47,368 bases of DNA, taken from an uncultured Dehalococcoidia bacterium (lineage in GTDB: Bacteria > Chloroflexota > Dehalococcoidia > Tepidiformales > Tepidiformaceae). The first letter of the stretch is position 1. Each line of letters starts with the position of its first letter. Under the pieces are notes generated by a model that was not told where the DNA came from, did no database searches, and was given only the letters and a program-made list of their open reading frames with translations. A program made the position numbers and the translations under genes. The stretch is taken from positions 1 to 47,368 of the forward strand of contig CALLPC010000018.1 in assembly GCA_938015525.1 (NCBI GenBank), in the 5' to 3' direction. Shown here in pieces: positions 24,088-31,419 of this stretch.

Positions 24088-25478
24088 TTCGCGGCCCCCC
24101 GGCCGGCGAACCGGGCGAGCCGCTCCTGCCGGAGCCGCTCCTTCTTCTCCGCCGCCTCCAGCCGCTCGGAGCGGCGCTTCAGCTCCCGGTCGTAAAAATT
24201 GAAGACCGCCCGCCGGGCCGTGTAGACCGCGAGCCGCTGGACGAGCCCGGGCAGCCGCTCCCACTTCGCCGAGACCGGCTCGCCCTCCTCCCGGCAGAAG
24301 CGGATGAGCGGCTGCAGCGTCTCGCTCCACTGGAGCCGCGGCCGCGCAGCCGCGAGGTTCGCCTTGCAGGCCGCGTAAAACACCCGGTCGTCGAGCAGCT
24401 TCGCAATCGCCCGCGCGAGCGCCGGTGCATCGCCTTCCGGCACGACGAGCCCCCACCCCTCCTGCGCCACCTCCTCGGCGAGGACGTCGCCGTGCGTGCA
24501 GATGAACGGCAGCTCTCCCCAGATGAGGTCCACGAACCGCGTCCGGTGACTGTAGCGGGTCTCCATGTTGTCGAAGTAGGTGCAGACCGAGATGTCCGCC
24601 TCGAGGACGTACTGCTTCGCCTCCTCGTGGGAGACCCAGCCCTCTTCGAAGAAGACCGTCCGGTTCAGCTGGCCGTTCCGGGCGGCGATCGCCTTCGCGT
24701 CCTGGAACCTGACCCCCTTGCCGAGCTCCTTGATGCCCGGGTACGAGGCGCCGAGGAAGAGCAGCTTGACGTCGTCGCGGCCGAGCAGGCGGAGCGCCTC
24801 GAGCAGGGTCGCCGGGTCGTACCACTGGATGATGCCGCCGTTCCAGAGGATGATCCGGTCGGTTTCGGCGAAGCCGGGGCGGACACCGCGCAGTACCCGG
24901 GGGCCGGGGACCGGCGGTTCCGGCCGGATGCCGTGCGGCGCTGCATCGATGTACCGCCTGAGCGTCGGGTCCGCCTCGTACACCCGCGGCGAAATCAGCC
25001 CGAGCGATGTCATCATCCCGAGGTAGCTATCGCGCTGCCGTTCGTTACAGGTGAGGATGAAGTCGGCGAGGGTGAGCTGCATGCCGAGCACCGCCCGCGT
25101 CCGCTCGGCCCAGGCGTCGCGGTGCGCGCCCTCGTAGTGCTGCATCCCCACCTCCATCCACTCCATCGCGTATTGCGAGAAGAGGTCGACCACGTACCGC
25201 TTCCAGGGGAAGTAGATGGCGATGTGGGGCGGCAGCATCGAGCTGATGATGACATCGTGCCTCGCCGCCAGCGGGAGCAGGTTCCGCGCGCTCCAGCGGG
25301 TCACGCGGTAGGCCCCGTCTGCCGGCTGTTCGACGTCCTCGTTCGGGCCGGCGAGGGTGACCTGCGCGCCGGCGACGTGCTCGGCGAGCACGCGCGCCTG
25401 GGCCGTCGCCCGGATGCCCGGGGCGGACATATGGCTGCCGAGGTGGCCCCGGGCGAGGATGAGGATGCGCGGCCCCAT
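24084..25478 (-). CDS. Glycosyltransferase (GT-B, family 1/4-like), paralogue A
   Basis: The 464-residue protein opens MGPRILILARGHLGSHMSAP. It shares the motif order of its downstream paralogue: QLTLADFILTCNERQRD, RRYIDAAPHGI, IILWNGGIIQWYDPATLL, VFFEEGWVSHEEAKQYV, ADISVCTYFDNMETRYSHRT and CTHGDVLAEEV. The C-terminus ends in a basic, charged helix (about 425-464), possibly membrane-associating. Probably adds a sugar to a surface polysaccharide or lipid precursor in the cytoplasm before export. The ATG at 25478 lies 8 nt after TACCAT, giving a predicted leaderless two-gene transcript. The much longer ORF to 26978 is antisense to nhaA and is rejected. Confidence 0.88.
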   Translation of the reverse strand: MGPRILILARGHLGSHMSAPGIRATAQARVLAEHVAGAQVTLAGPNEDVEQPADGAYRVTRWSARNLLPLAARHDVIISSMLPPHIAIYFPWKRYVVDLFSQYAMEWMEVGMQHYEGAHRDAWAERTRAVLGMQLTLADFILTCNERQRDSYLGMMTSLGLISPRVYEADPTLRRYIDAAPHGIRPEPPVPGPRVLRGVRPGFAETDRIILWNGGIIQWYDPATLLEALRLLGRDDVKLLFLGASYPGIKELGKGVRFQDAKAIAARNGQLNRTVFFEEGWVSHEEAKQYVLEADISVCTYFDNMETRYSHRTRFVDLIWGELPFICTHGDVLAEEVAQEGWGLVVPEGDAPALARAIAKLLDDRVFYAACKANLAAARPRLQWSETLQPLIRFCREEGEPVSAKWERLPGLVQRLAVYTARRAVFNFYDRELKRRSERLEAAEKKERLRQERLARFAGRGAAK

Positions 25479-25486
25479 GGCCGCCG

Positions 25487-25492
25487 ATGGTA
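25487..25492 (-). promoter_or_regulatory. -10 element (TACCAT) of the glycosyltransferase pair, predicted leaderless
   Basis: TACCAT lies exactly 8 nt before the ATG at 25478. It is divergent from the nhaA promoter, 64 bp away. No convincing -35 was found. Confidence 0.5.
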
Positions 25493-25555
25493 CGGCCAGC
25501 CCCCGCCACGCGGAAGCACGTTCGCCCCCGGGAGAGGTGCCCGCCGCTTCCCCAA

Positions 25556-25583
25556 TTGACCGGAAGCCTCTCCGATCTACGCT
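25556..25583 (+). promoter_or_regulatory. sigma-A promoter of nhaA, predicted leaderless
   Basis: A -35 TTGACC (25556-25561), 16-bp spacer and -10 TACGCT (25578-25583) are followed after 9 nt by the GTG start at 25593. This is the only predicted leaderless promoter in the window with a good -35, and it supports reading the others as real. Confidence 0.65.
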
Positions 25584-25592
25584 ACGGGCGAC

Positions 25593-26984
25593 GTGTTGCG
25601 CGCCCTCGATACCCTCATCGGCGGCCATGGCCGCCGTTTCGTTGTCCGCCGGTTCGTCCGGCCGGCACAGCGGTTTGCAGCGGTCGAGGCGTCCGGCGGC
25701 ATCGTCCTCCTCCTCGGCGCCCTCATCGCCCTCGCCTGGGTAAATTCCCCCTGGGAGCAGAGCTACCACGACCTCTGGGAGACCGAGCTCGCGCTCGACC
25801 TCCACCTGTTCGAAATCCGCCAGCACCTCGGCCACGCGGTGAACGACGGCCTGATGGTGCTGTTCTTCTTCGTCGTCGGCCTCGAGATCAAGCGCGAGCT
25901 GGTCTCGGGCGAGCTTTCCAGCCCCCGCCGGGCAGTCCTGCCCGTGGCGGCCGCCCTCGGCGGCATGCTCGGCCCGGCGCTCATCTACACCGCGTTCAAT
26001 TTCGGCAGGGAGACTGCGCACGGCTGGGGCATCCCGATGGCGACGGACATCGCCTTCGCCGTCGGCGTCCTCACCCTGCTCGGCAAGCGGGTCCCACCGC
26101 CGCTCAAGGTGTTCCTCCTCGCCCTCGCCGTCGCCGATGACCTCGGCGGCATCATCGTCATCGCCGTCTTCTACACCGAATCGCTCTCGCTCGCGGCGCT
26201 CGGCTGGGCCGCGCTCCTCCTCGCGGTGATGTTCATCCTCAACCGGGGCGGCGTCCGCACCGTCGGCGTCTACGCCTTCCTGGGCATCCTCTTCTGGGCC
26301 GCGATGCTGGAATCCGGCATCCACGCCACCATTGCCGGCGTCATCCTCGCTATGCTCACCCCCTCCCGGCCCTACTACTCGGACGAAGACTTCGATGCCG
26401 TGCTGGACCGCCTCCGCACGGAATACGCCCTCGCCCGCGCCGACGGCGACCACGAACGGATGCAGCAGGCGCTCGCCCAGGTGGAGGACCTCGCCAGCGG
26501 GATGGAGAGCCCGCTCGACCGGCTCGAGCACCGGCTCGCGCCGTGGACGGCGTACCTCATCGTGCCGGTCTTCGCGATTGCCAACGCGGGCGTGCCGGTA
26601 ACGGGCGAAATGCTGCGGAACGCCGTCTCCAGCCCCGTCACCCTCGGCGTGGCCTGCGGGCTCGTCTTCGGCAAGCCGATCGGCATCTTCCTCACCAGCT
26701 GGCTTTGCGTCCGGCTCGGGCTCGCCCAGCTGCCGGCCAATACAGGCTTCCGACAGGTGCTCGGCGCCGGCATGATCGCGGGCATCGGCTTCACGGTCGC
26801 CCTCTTCATCGCCGGGCTCAGCTTCGAATCGCCGCTCTACCTCGATGAAGCGAAGGTCGGCATCCTCGCCGCCTCCGCCATCGCCGGGGTCATCGGCTCG
26901 CTCTACCTGTTCTTCGCGGCCCCCGGAACCGCCCGCGATGCCGGCCTCGAGGCCGCCCGCGCGCGCGCGGCTGCACACCGCTGA
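25593..26984 (+). CDS. nhaA: Na+/H+ antiporter NhaA
   Basis: The 463-residue membrane protein has the NhaA landmarks: VNDGLMVLFFFVVGLEIKREL, IPMATDIAFAVGVL (Asp152, the counterpart of E. coli Asp133) and VADDLGGIIVIA (Asp182-Asp183, counterparts of Asp163-Asp164, the ion-binding pair). It exchanges cytoplasmic Na+ or Li+ for external protons, maintaining pH and sodium balance. A charged cytoplasmic loop between membrane segments (about 265-310) is longer than in E. coli NhaA. The start is GTG 25593, 9 nt after a -10 element. Expression may be leaderless. The sodium link to the Na/Pi cotransporter in this window suggests a sodium cycle, but that is loose inference. Confidence 0.95.
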   Translation: MLRALDTLIGGHGRRFVVRRFVRPAQRFAAVEASGGIVLLLGALIALAWVNSPWEQSYHDLWETELALDLHLFEIRQHLGHAVNDGLMVLFFFVVGLEIKRELVSGELSSPRRAVLPVAAALGGMLGPALIYTAFNFGRETAHGWGIPMATDIAFAVGVLTLLGKRVPPPLKVFLLALAVADDLGGIIVIAVFYTESLSLAALGWAALLLAVMFILNRGGVRTVGVYAFLGILFWAAMLESGIHATIAGVILAMLTPSRPYYSDEDFDAVLDRLRTEYALARADGDHERMQQALAQVEDLASGMESPLDRLEHRLAPWTAYLIVPVFAIANAGVPVTGEMLRNAVSSPVTLGVACGLVFGKPIGIFLTSWLCVRLGLAQLPANTGFRQVLGAGMIAGIGFTVALFIAGLSFESPLYLDEAKVGILAASAIAGVIGSLYLFFAAPGTARDAGLEAARARAAAHR

Positions 26985-27040
26985 ATCGCCTGCGACACCC
27001 GGCGCTCGGGGCTGGACGGCCGCCGCGCCACGGTGGCGGC

Positions 27041-28987
27041 ATGCGCACCCTCACCCCCTCCCTCCTCGCCCACCAGGCCGCGGCGCGCCGCCGCCCCGCC
27101 GTCCGCGCCCTGCTCTCCCGCCGCCGGGCGGCCAGCCTGCTGCTCGCGTTCGGTCCCCCAACCGCGCTGCCCGGCAGCGAGGCCCCGCACGCCCTCGTCG
27201 TCACCGCCGCGGGCACGGCGGTCCAGCTGGTGAACGATGGCGGCAGCCTCCGCGCCCGGCGGGATGGCGGCCCCTGGTCGCCCCCGCTCGCCAGCCTGCC
27301 CCCGGGCGCGCCCGTGGCCGCCGCCGCTGTGCCCGGCGAAATCGCGGCCGCCTTCGCCGACGGCACCGCCCTCCGCACCATCCACTCGTTCGACGACGGG
27401 CTCAGCTGGTCCGCGCCGGCGACCCGGGTGACCGAGGCCGTCCCCATCGGCAGCCTCGCGCTCGCCGGGCGGCACTCGAACGGCAACCTCTGCGCCTTCT
27501 ACACCCTCGGCGTCACCCCGGCGGTGAAGCGGCTGCGCCGCACGGGCGGCAGCTGGGCAGCCAGCGGCACCACCTGGACGATGCCGGGGAGCTGGGCCAC
27601 CGTCACCGGCCTGGCCGCGGTCCACGCCGCCGGCGATTTCCACCTCCTCGTCACGGGAACTGCGCCGGGCTCGGGTGCCGCCGTGGCCGCCGCGCACGTC
27701 ATGGGCGACGGCGGCCTGCCGTCGAACGCCTGGTTCGGCCCCCGCCCGGTGGCTGCCGCCGATGCCGCCTCGGGCATCGCCTGTGAGCGGCCGTCCATCG
27801 CCTGGGCGGGGCAGCCGGTCGCCGCCTTCCGGGAAGTGCGCACCGCGCCGGTGGCAGGCGCGCGCGTGCTGCTGGCGCAGGCCGTCGCCGGCACGCTGGC
27901 GCCCTGGGCCGAACCGGTGCCCTTCGCCGCCGGGGCGCCGTACGGCCTGGCGCTCGCCAGCGACAGCGCCGTCCTCCTCGCGGCCCGGGTTGGCGAACTC
28001 CGGTCCGCGCCCCTCGCCGATGAGCTGGACGTCTCGGACCGCCTCGCGCGGTTCCGCCGGGTCGAAGGCCCGGCGGTCTCCCGCGCGCTGCTCGAGCTGG
28101 CCGACCCCGCCGCCGCGGCAGGCAGCGAGCCGCTCCTCGCGCCCGGGGCGGGCATCGAAATCCGCCTCGGCTACCGCTCCGGGCCGGGCGGCCAGCCGGA
28201 GTACGGGCCCGCGTTCCGCGGCGCCATCGAGGCGGTCGAACTGCGGCGGGTAAGCGGTGTCCAGGCGGCCGTCGTCCGCATCGCCGGGCCGTGGGAGCGG
28301 CTTGCCGCCTACCGCGCCCCGGCCACCTGGCAGCCGCCGGCCGGCACCGCGCGCGGCGAGCTCCTCACCGTCCTCGCCGCCCGGGCCGGCATCCCGGTGG
28401 CGAGCGCGGCCGACCTGCCGCCCTCCGGCGCCTGGACTACCGAGGAAGCCGCGTTCGCCATCCAGGCCGGCGAGGCCGCGCTTCCCGCCGCCCTTCGCCT
28501 GCTCGAACCCACCCCCGATGCCTTCCGCGCCGAAGCCGGCTTCGAAATCTGCGGGCTGACCCCGTCCGACCCGGCGGCCTGGCTGCTCGGCCCGGGCGCC
28601 CACCCGCTGTTCGACTTCGTGCCCGCGGCCCGGGCGCTCCCGGCCTGGGCCAGGGTGCAGGGCCCGGACCGCGCCGCCGATGCGTTCCGCGGAGATGCGC
28701 TCCTCCGCGATGGCCCCGCCCTCTTCCCCCGCCGCGAGCTCGGTGCTTCCACCGACCCGCTCGCTGAGGCGTTCGCCGCACGCCTGCTCGCGCGTCTTCG
28801 CCGCGGCCGCCCGCTCGCCCGCGCCCGCCTCCCCTTCCACGCCGGCCTCCAGCTCTGGGACGTCGTCGAGGTCGTCCACCCGCTGGCGCCGGGCGGCAGC
28901 GCGCGCTACCGGGTCGTCGGCATCGCAGCGGAGTTCCGCGCCGGCGCCGCGTTCGATACCGTGCTCAGCCTCGGTGAGGTGAACTGA
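27041..28987 (+). CDS. Phage tail/baseplate hub-like protein with N-terminal propeller-like region
   Basis: The 648-residue protein starts MRTLTPSLLAHQAAARRRPA, an opening I recall from phage minor tail proteins. Residues 50-330 are repetitive beta-rich sequence with an Asp-box-like FDDGLSWSAP near 110, as in propeller folds. Residues 330-430 (SRALLELADP, PGAGIEIRLGYRSG, GAIEAVELRRV) and the C-terminal part (residues 545-648, with LQLWDVVEVVHP and YRVVGIAAEFR) resemble hub proteins of contractile or siphophage tails. No capsid, terminase or integrase gene is adjacent. It ends in TGATG, overlapping the next small gene. It could be a prophage remnant or part of a domesticated particle. Family resemblance is from memory and moderate. 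Confidence 0.55.
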   Translation: MRTLTPSLLAHQAAARRRPAVRALLSRRRAASLLLAFGPPTALPGSEAPHALVVTAAGTAVQLVNDGGSLRARRDGGPWSPPLASLPPGAPVAAAAVPGEIAAAFADGTALRTIHSFDDGLSWSAPATRVTEAVPIGSLALAGRHSNGNLCAFYTLGVTPAVKRLRRTGGSWAASGTTWTMPGSWATVTGLAAVHAAGDFHLLVTGTAPGSGAAVAAAHVMGDGGLPSNAWFGPRPVAAADAASGIACERPSIAWAGQPVAAFREVRTAPVAGARVLLAQAVAGTLAPWAEPVPFAAGAPYGLALASDSAVLLAARVGELRSAPLADELDVSDRLARFRRVEGPAVSRALLELADPAAAAGSEPLLAPGAGIEIRLGYRSGPGGQPEYGPAFRGAIEAVELRRVSGVQAAVVRIAGPWERLAAYRAPATWQPPAGTARGELLTVLAARAGIPVASAADLPPSGAWTTEEAAFAIQAGEAALPAALRLLEPTPDAFRAEAGFEICGLTPSDPAAWLLGPGAHPLFDFVPAARALPAWARVQGPDRAADAFRGDALLRDGPALFPRRELGASTDPLAEAFAARLLARLRRGRPLARARLPFHAGLQLWDVVEVVHPLAPGGSARYRVVGIAAEFRAGAAFDTVLSLGEVN

Positions 28988-29196
28988 TGGCCCTCCTCCG
29001 CGCCCGTCTCGTAGCCTTCGATAGCGGCAGCTGGACCGCCGCCGTGCGGCTGGAGGGCTCCGGTACGGCCCTCTTCGAAGGCGTCGCGGTCAGCCGTGCG
29101 CTTGTAGCCGCCGAGATGCTGCCCGGCCGCCGCCTCCTCATCGATACCGGCGACCACCACCACCCGGGGGATGCCGTCGTCATCGCCGCCTGGTGA
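28987..29196 (+). CDS. Small phage tail-associated-like protein
   Basis: The 69-residue protein reads MALLRARLVAFDSGSWTAAV and ends DAVVIAAW. The pattern, a short beta-rich chain with (V/A)xVSRALxAAEMxPGR and a closing NPxDAVVxAVY-like strand, is one I recall next to tail genes in phages of Chloroflexota and actinobacteria. The start ATG overlaps the preceding stop (TGATG), so the two are translationally coupled and probably function together. A perfect 22-bp palindrome follows its stop. It is too short for confident assignment by eye. Confidence 0.55.
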   Translation: MALLRARLVAFDSGSWTAAVRLEGSGTALFEGVAVSRALVAAEMLPGRRLLIDTGDHHHPGDAVVIAAW

Positions 29197-29218
29197 GGGC
29201 GGCCCCGCGGGGCCGCCC
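29197..29218. terminator. 22-bp perfect palindromic hairpin between convergent genes
   Basis: Bases 29197-29218 form an exact palindrome (core CCCCGCGGGG) directly after the stop at 29196 and 4 bp before the opposing stop at 29223. It can terminate transcription in both directions. No U tract. Confidence 0.6.
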
Positions 29219-29222
29219 CGTC

Positions 29223-29633
29223 TCAGTACTGCGCTTCGAGGGCCTCCTCATCCGTCTCGAAGGTATAGACGACCAGTTCGCCGTTCTCCCACCGCTCACC
29301 GTTCTCGTCCACGCCCGGCGGGACCTCCTCCTGCGGGTCGAACAGCAGCCCGACGACCTGCTCATAGCTGGCGACCCGCGGGTCAGCATCGAGCGTTGCC
29401 TCCACGTGGACGAGGGGGATCGCCTCATCCGGCAGGACGAGGAACTCCTCGGGCGGGTCCTCGTTCGTGAAAACGGGGCCGATCGGCTTCCCCTCCCGGT
29501 CGGTATACACCCCTTCCACGAGGTAGGGGGCGCCCGTGTGGGCGAGCGGTTCGGTGAAGGCGCAGCGGTAGGCGATACGGCGGTGGCGGCGCTTCCCGGT
29601 GAGCGCCCCCGGCGGGGGTTCGACGGCAGCCAT
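29223..29633 (-). CDS. Small acidic protein of unknown function
   Basis: The 136-residue soluble protein starts MAAVEPPPGALTGKRRHRRI. A basic N-terminal patch is followed by a strongly acidic beta-rich body (FTNEDPPEEFLVLPDEAIPL, LDADPRVASYEQVVGLLFD) and an acidic tail TFETDEEALEAQY. I do not recognise it. The ATG at 29633 has an AGGAG about 9 nt upstream, supporting this start over the longer upstream ORF. It is divergent from the HDOD-GGDEF gene and convergent with the phage tail-like pair, so nothing indicates its partners. Confidence 0.65.
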   Translation of the reverse strand: MAAVEPPPGALTGKRRHRRIAYRCAFTEPLAHTGAPYLVEGVYTDREGKPIGPVFTNEDPPEEFLVLPDEAIPLVHVEATLDADPRVASYEQVVGLLFDPQEEVPPGVDENGERWENGELVVYTFETDEEALEAQY

Positions 29634-29745
29634 CAGCGCGGCTCCTCGCGGCAGTCTCGGCTCCCAAGCGTGCCTGCCCGCGGCCGCCGCCGCAACGGCC
29701 GGCCGGCCCCGCACCGCCGGCCCGCCGGCCCCCGCCGCCCCTTAC

Positions 29746-29764
29746 GGGGTTTCCCGGGTTTCTC
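29746..29764. repeat. Left copy of inverted repeat flanking the HDOD-GGDEF gene
   Basis: GGGGTTTCCCGGGTTTCTC lies 93 bp before the HDOD-GGDEF start. Its near reverse complement is at 31341-31359, just after that gene and upstream of the histidine kinase gene. Each arm contains the palindrome CCCGGG flanked by T or A runs, which are rare in this DNA. Confidence 0.55.
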
Positions 29765-29856
29765 TCACGGGAACCCTCTTTCGTTCCGCGGCTGCTGCCG
29801 ATACCCACGATGGGACCGCTGCCGCCCGCTACGACCACCACGGAGACACCGAGGCC

Positions 29857-31338
29857 ATGCCCGGCTCGCCACTCGAACGGATCCTCCAGTCCGACCGCCT
29901 GCCGACCATCCCGGCGGTCGCGGTCCGCGTCATCGAGCTCGTCCAGCGGCCGGATGTCTCGCTCGACGAGCTCGGCGCCATGATCGAGCGCGACCCGGCG
30001 CTTGCTGCCCGCGTCCTCCGCATGGCGAACAGCGGCTTCTACGGCCGGCCCCGCTCCATCTCCCGCGTCCGCGATGCCGTCCTCGTCCTCGGCCTCCGCA
30101 CGGTCAAGACCCTCGCGCTCGGGTTCACCCTCGTCGCCGACCTCCGCGCCCGCGAAGGCCCCGGCCTCGACCACACCTGGCTCTGGCAGCGCAGCCTCTA
30201 CGCCGCCATCGTCGCGCGGGCGGTCGCCGGCCGGGCCGGCCTCCGTATCGGCGACGAGGCCTTCCTCGGCGGCCTCTTCCACCTCCTCGGGGTCATCGCG
30301 CTCGAATCCGCCCTCGGCGATGAGTACCGCGCCGTCGCAGCCGAGGCGGGCCGCGATGTCGCCCTCCTCCGCCTGCGCGAAACCGAGCGCTTCGGGGTCG
30401 ACCACTGCCGCGTCGGGGCCGCGCTCGCCGAGCGGTGGAACCTGCCGCCGGCCCTCGTCGACGGCGTCCGCCACGCCGACGACCCCTCACGCGCCCCGCT
30501 CGAGACGGCCCAGCTGGTGATGTGCATCCACGCCGGGGCAGCCGGCGCCGATGTCATCCTCGGTGACCGCCCCGGGGAGCAGCTCGCCGCCCTGCGCACC
30601 GCCTGTGAACGGCTCGGCATCGCCGGCGGCATTGCCGATGAGCTCGTCGCCGGGGCGCTGGCCGACGGCACCACGCTCGCCGCCACCCTCGATATCCCGG
30701 CCAGCTGCCTCGAGCCGGAGGAGGTCCTCGCCCGCGCCAACGAAGCCCTCCTCCGCCTGACCATCGAATCCGAGCGCGAGAACGCCGCCCTCCAGGCCGA
30801 GCGCGAACAGCTCATCCAGCAGGCGTCCACCGACGTCCTCACCGGCGTCGCCAACCGGCGCCACTTCCACGAATTCCTCGAAGAACACTTCCGCCTCGCG
30901 GCCCGCTACGGCACGCCCCTCTCGCTCTTCCTCGTCGACCTCGACCACTTCAAGCAGCTCAACGACACCTACGGCCACCTGGTGGGCGATGAGGTCCTCC
31001 GCGCCGTCGCCGCCCGGATGCGCAGCGTCCTGCGCGATGCCGACCTGCTCGCCCGCTTCGGCGGCGAAGAGTTCGTCGTCGTCCTGCCGTCCACCCCGCT
31101 CGACGGGGCGGTCCAGAGCGCCGAGCGGGTCCGCGAAGCGCTCGCCTCCCGCCCCGTCGAAGCCGCCGGGCAGGCCATCCCGGTCACCGCCTCGTTCGGC
31201 GTCTCGGCCTACCGCGCCGATGCCCTCATGACCCCCGAATGGCTCATCAAAGAGGCCGACCTCGCCCTCTACGAAGCGAAGCGCGCCGGCCGCAACTGCG
31301 TCCGCGCCGCCGGCGACGAAGTCTCGTCCCGCTTCTGA
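29857..31338 (+). CDS. HDOD-domain diguanylate cyclase (GGDEF)
   Basis: The 493-residue protein has an N-terminal HDOD domain (about 1-220) beginning ILQSDRLPTIPAVAVRVIEL, and a linker coiled coil (about 290-330). The C-terminal GGDEF domain carries an active-site motif RFGGEEF (GGEEF at 402-406). An intact RxxD inhibitory site (RDAD) lies five residues upstream, so product feedback by c-di-GMP is likely. STDVLTGVANRRHFHEFL is the canonical domain start. The combination suggests a signalling protein making c-di-GMP in response to an input sensed by HDOD or partners. The ATG at 29857 is chosen because HDOD begins right after it; a longer ORF upstream has no domain support. It is followed by a PAS kinase gene on the same strand. 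Confidence 0.93.
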   Translation: MPGSPLERILQSDRLPTIPAVAVRVIELVQRPDVSLDELGAMIERDPALAARVLRMANSGFYGRPRSISRVRDAVLVLGLRTVKTLALGFTLVADLRAREGPGLDHTWLWQRSLYAAIVARAVAGRAGLRIGDEAFLGGLFHLLGVIALESALGDEYRAVAAEAGRDVALLRLRETERFGVDHCRVGAALAERWNLPPALVDGVRHADDPSRAPLETAQLVMCIHAGAAGADVILGDRPGEQLAALRTACERLGIAGGIADELVAGALADGTTLAATLDIPASCLEPEEVLARANEALLRLTIESERENAALQAEREQLIQQASTDVLTGVANRRHFHEFLEEHFRLAARYGTPLSLFLVDLDHFKQLNDTYGHLVGDEVLRAVAARMRSVLRDADLLARFGGEEFVVVLPSTPLDGAVQSAERVREALASRPVEAAGQAIPVTASFGVSAYRADALMTPEWLIKEADLALYEAKRAGRNCVRAAGDEVSSRF

Positions 31339-31340
31339 CC

Positions 31341-31359
31341 GAAAACCCGGGAAAACCCC
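31341..31359. repeat. Right copy of inverted repeat flanking the HDOD-GGDEF gene
   Basis: GAAAACCCGGGAAAACCCC starts 2 nt after the HDOD-GGDEF stop and is nearly the reverse complement of 29746-29764. It also lies 60 bp before the histidine kinase start, so it may be a shared control site instead of a cassette boundary. Confidence 0.55.
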
Positions 31360-31382
31360 GAGTCCTCCGCCCGAGAAACCGG

Positions 31383-31388
31383 TTACGC
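31383..31388 (+). promoter_or_regulatory. -10-like element (TACGCT) before the PAS histidine kinase
   Basis: TACGCT is followed by ACGGGTGCG, a context almost identical to that before nhaA (TACGCTACGGGCG). Here the ATG is 31 nt downstream, so this transcript has a short leader. Confidence 0.4.
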
Positions 31389-31419
31389 TACGGGTGCGCC
31401 GGCGGGGGGCGCACAGGGG

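Noticed and set aside
24084..26978. Long N-terminal extension of the glycosyltransferase frame to 26978
   Set aside because: The extension is antisense to nhaA and low in complexity; the protein family starts at MGPRILIL (25478), just after a -10 element.
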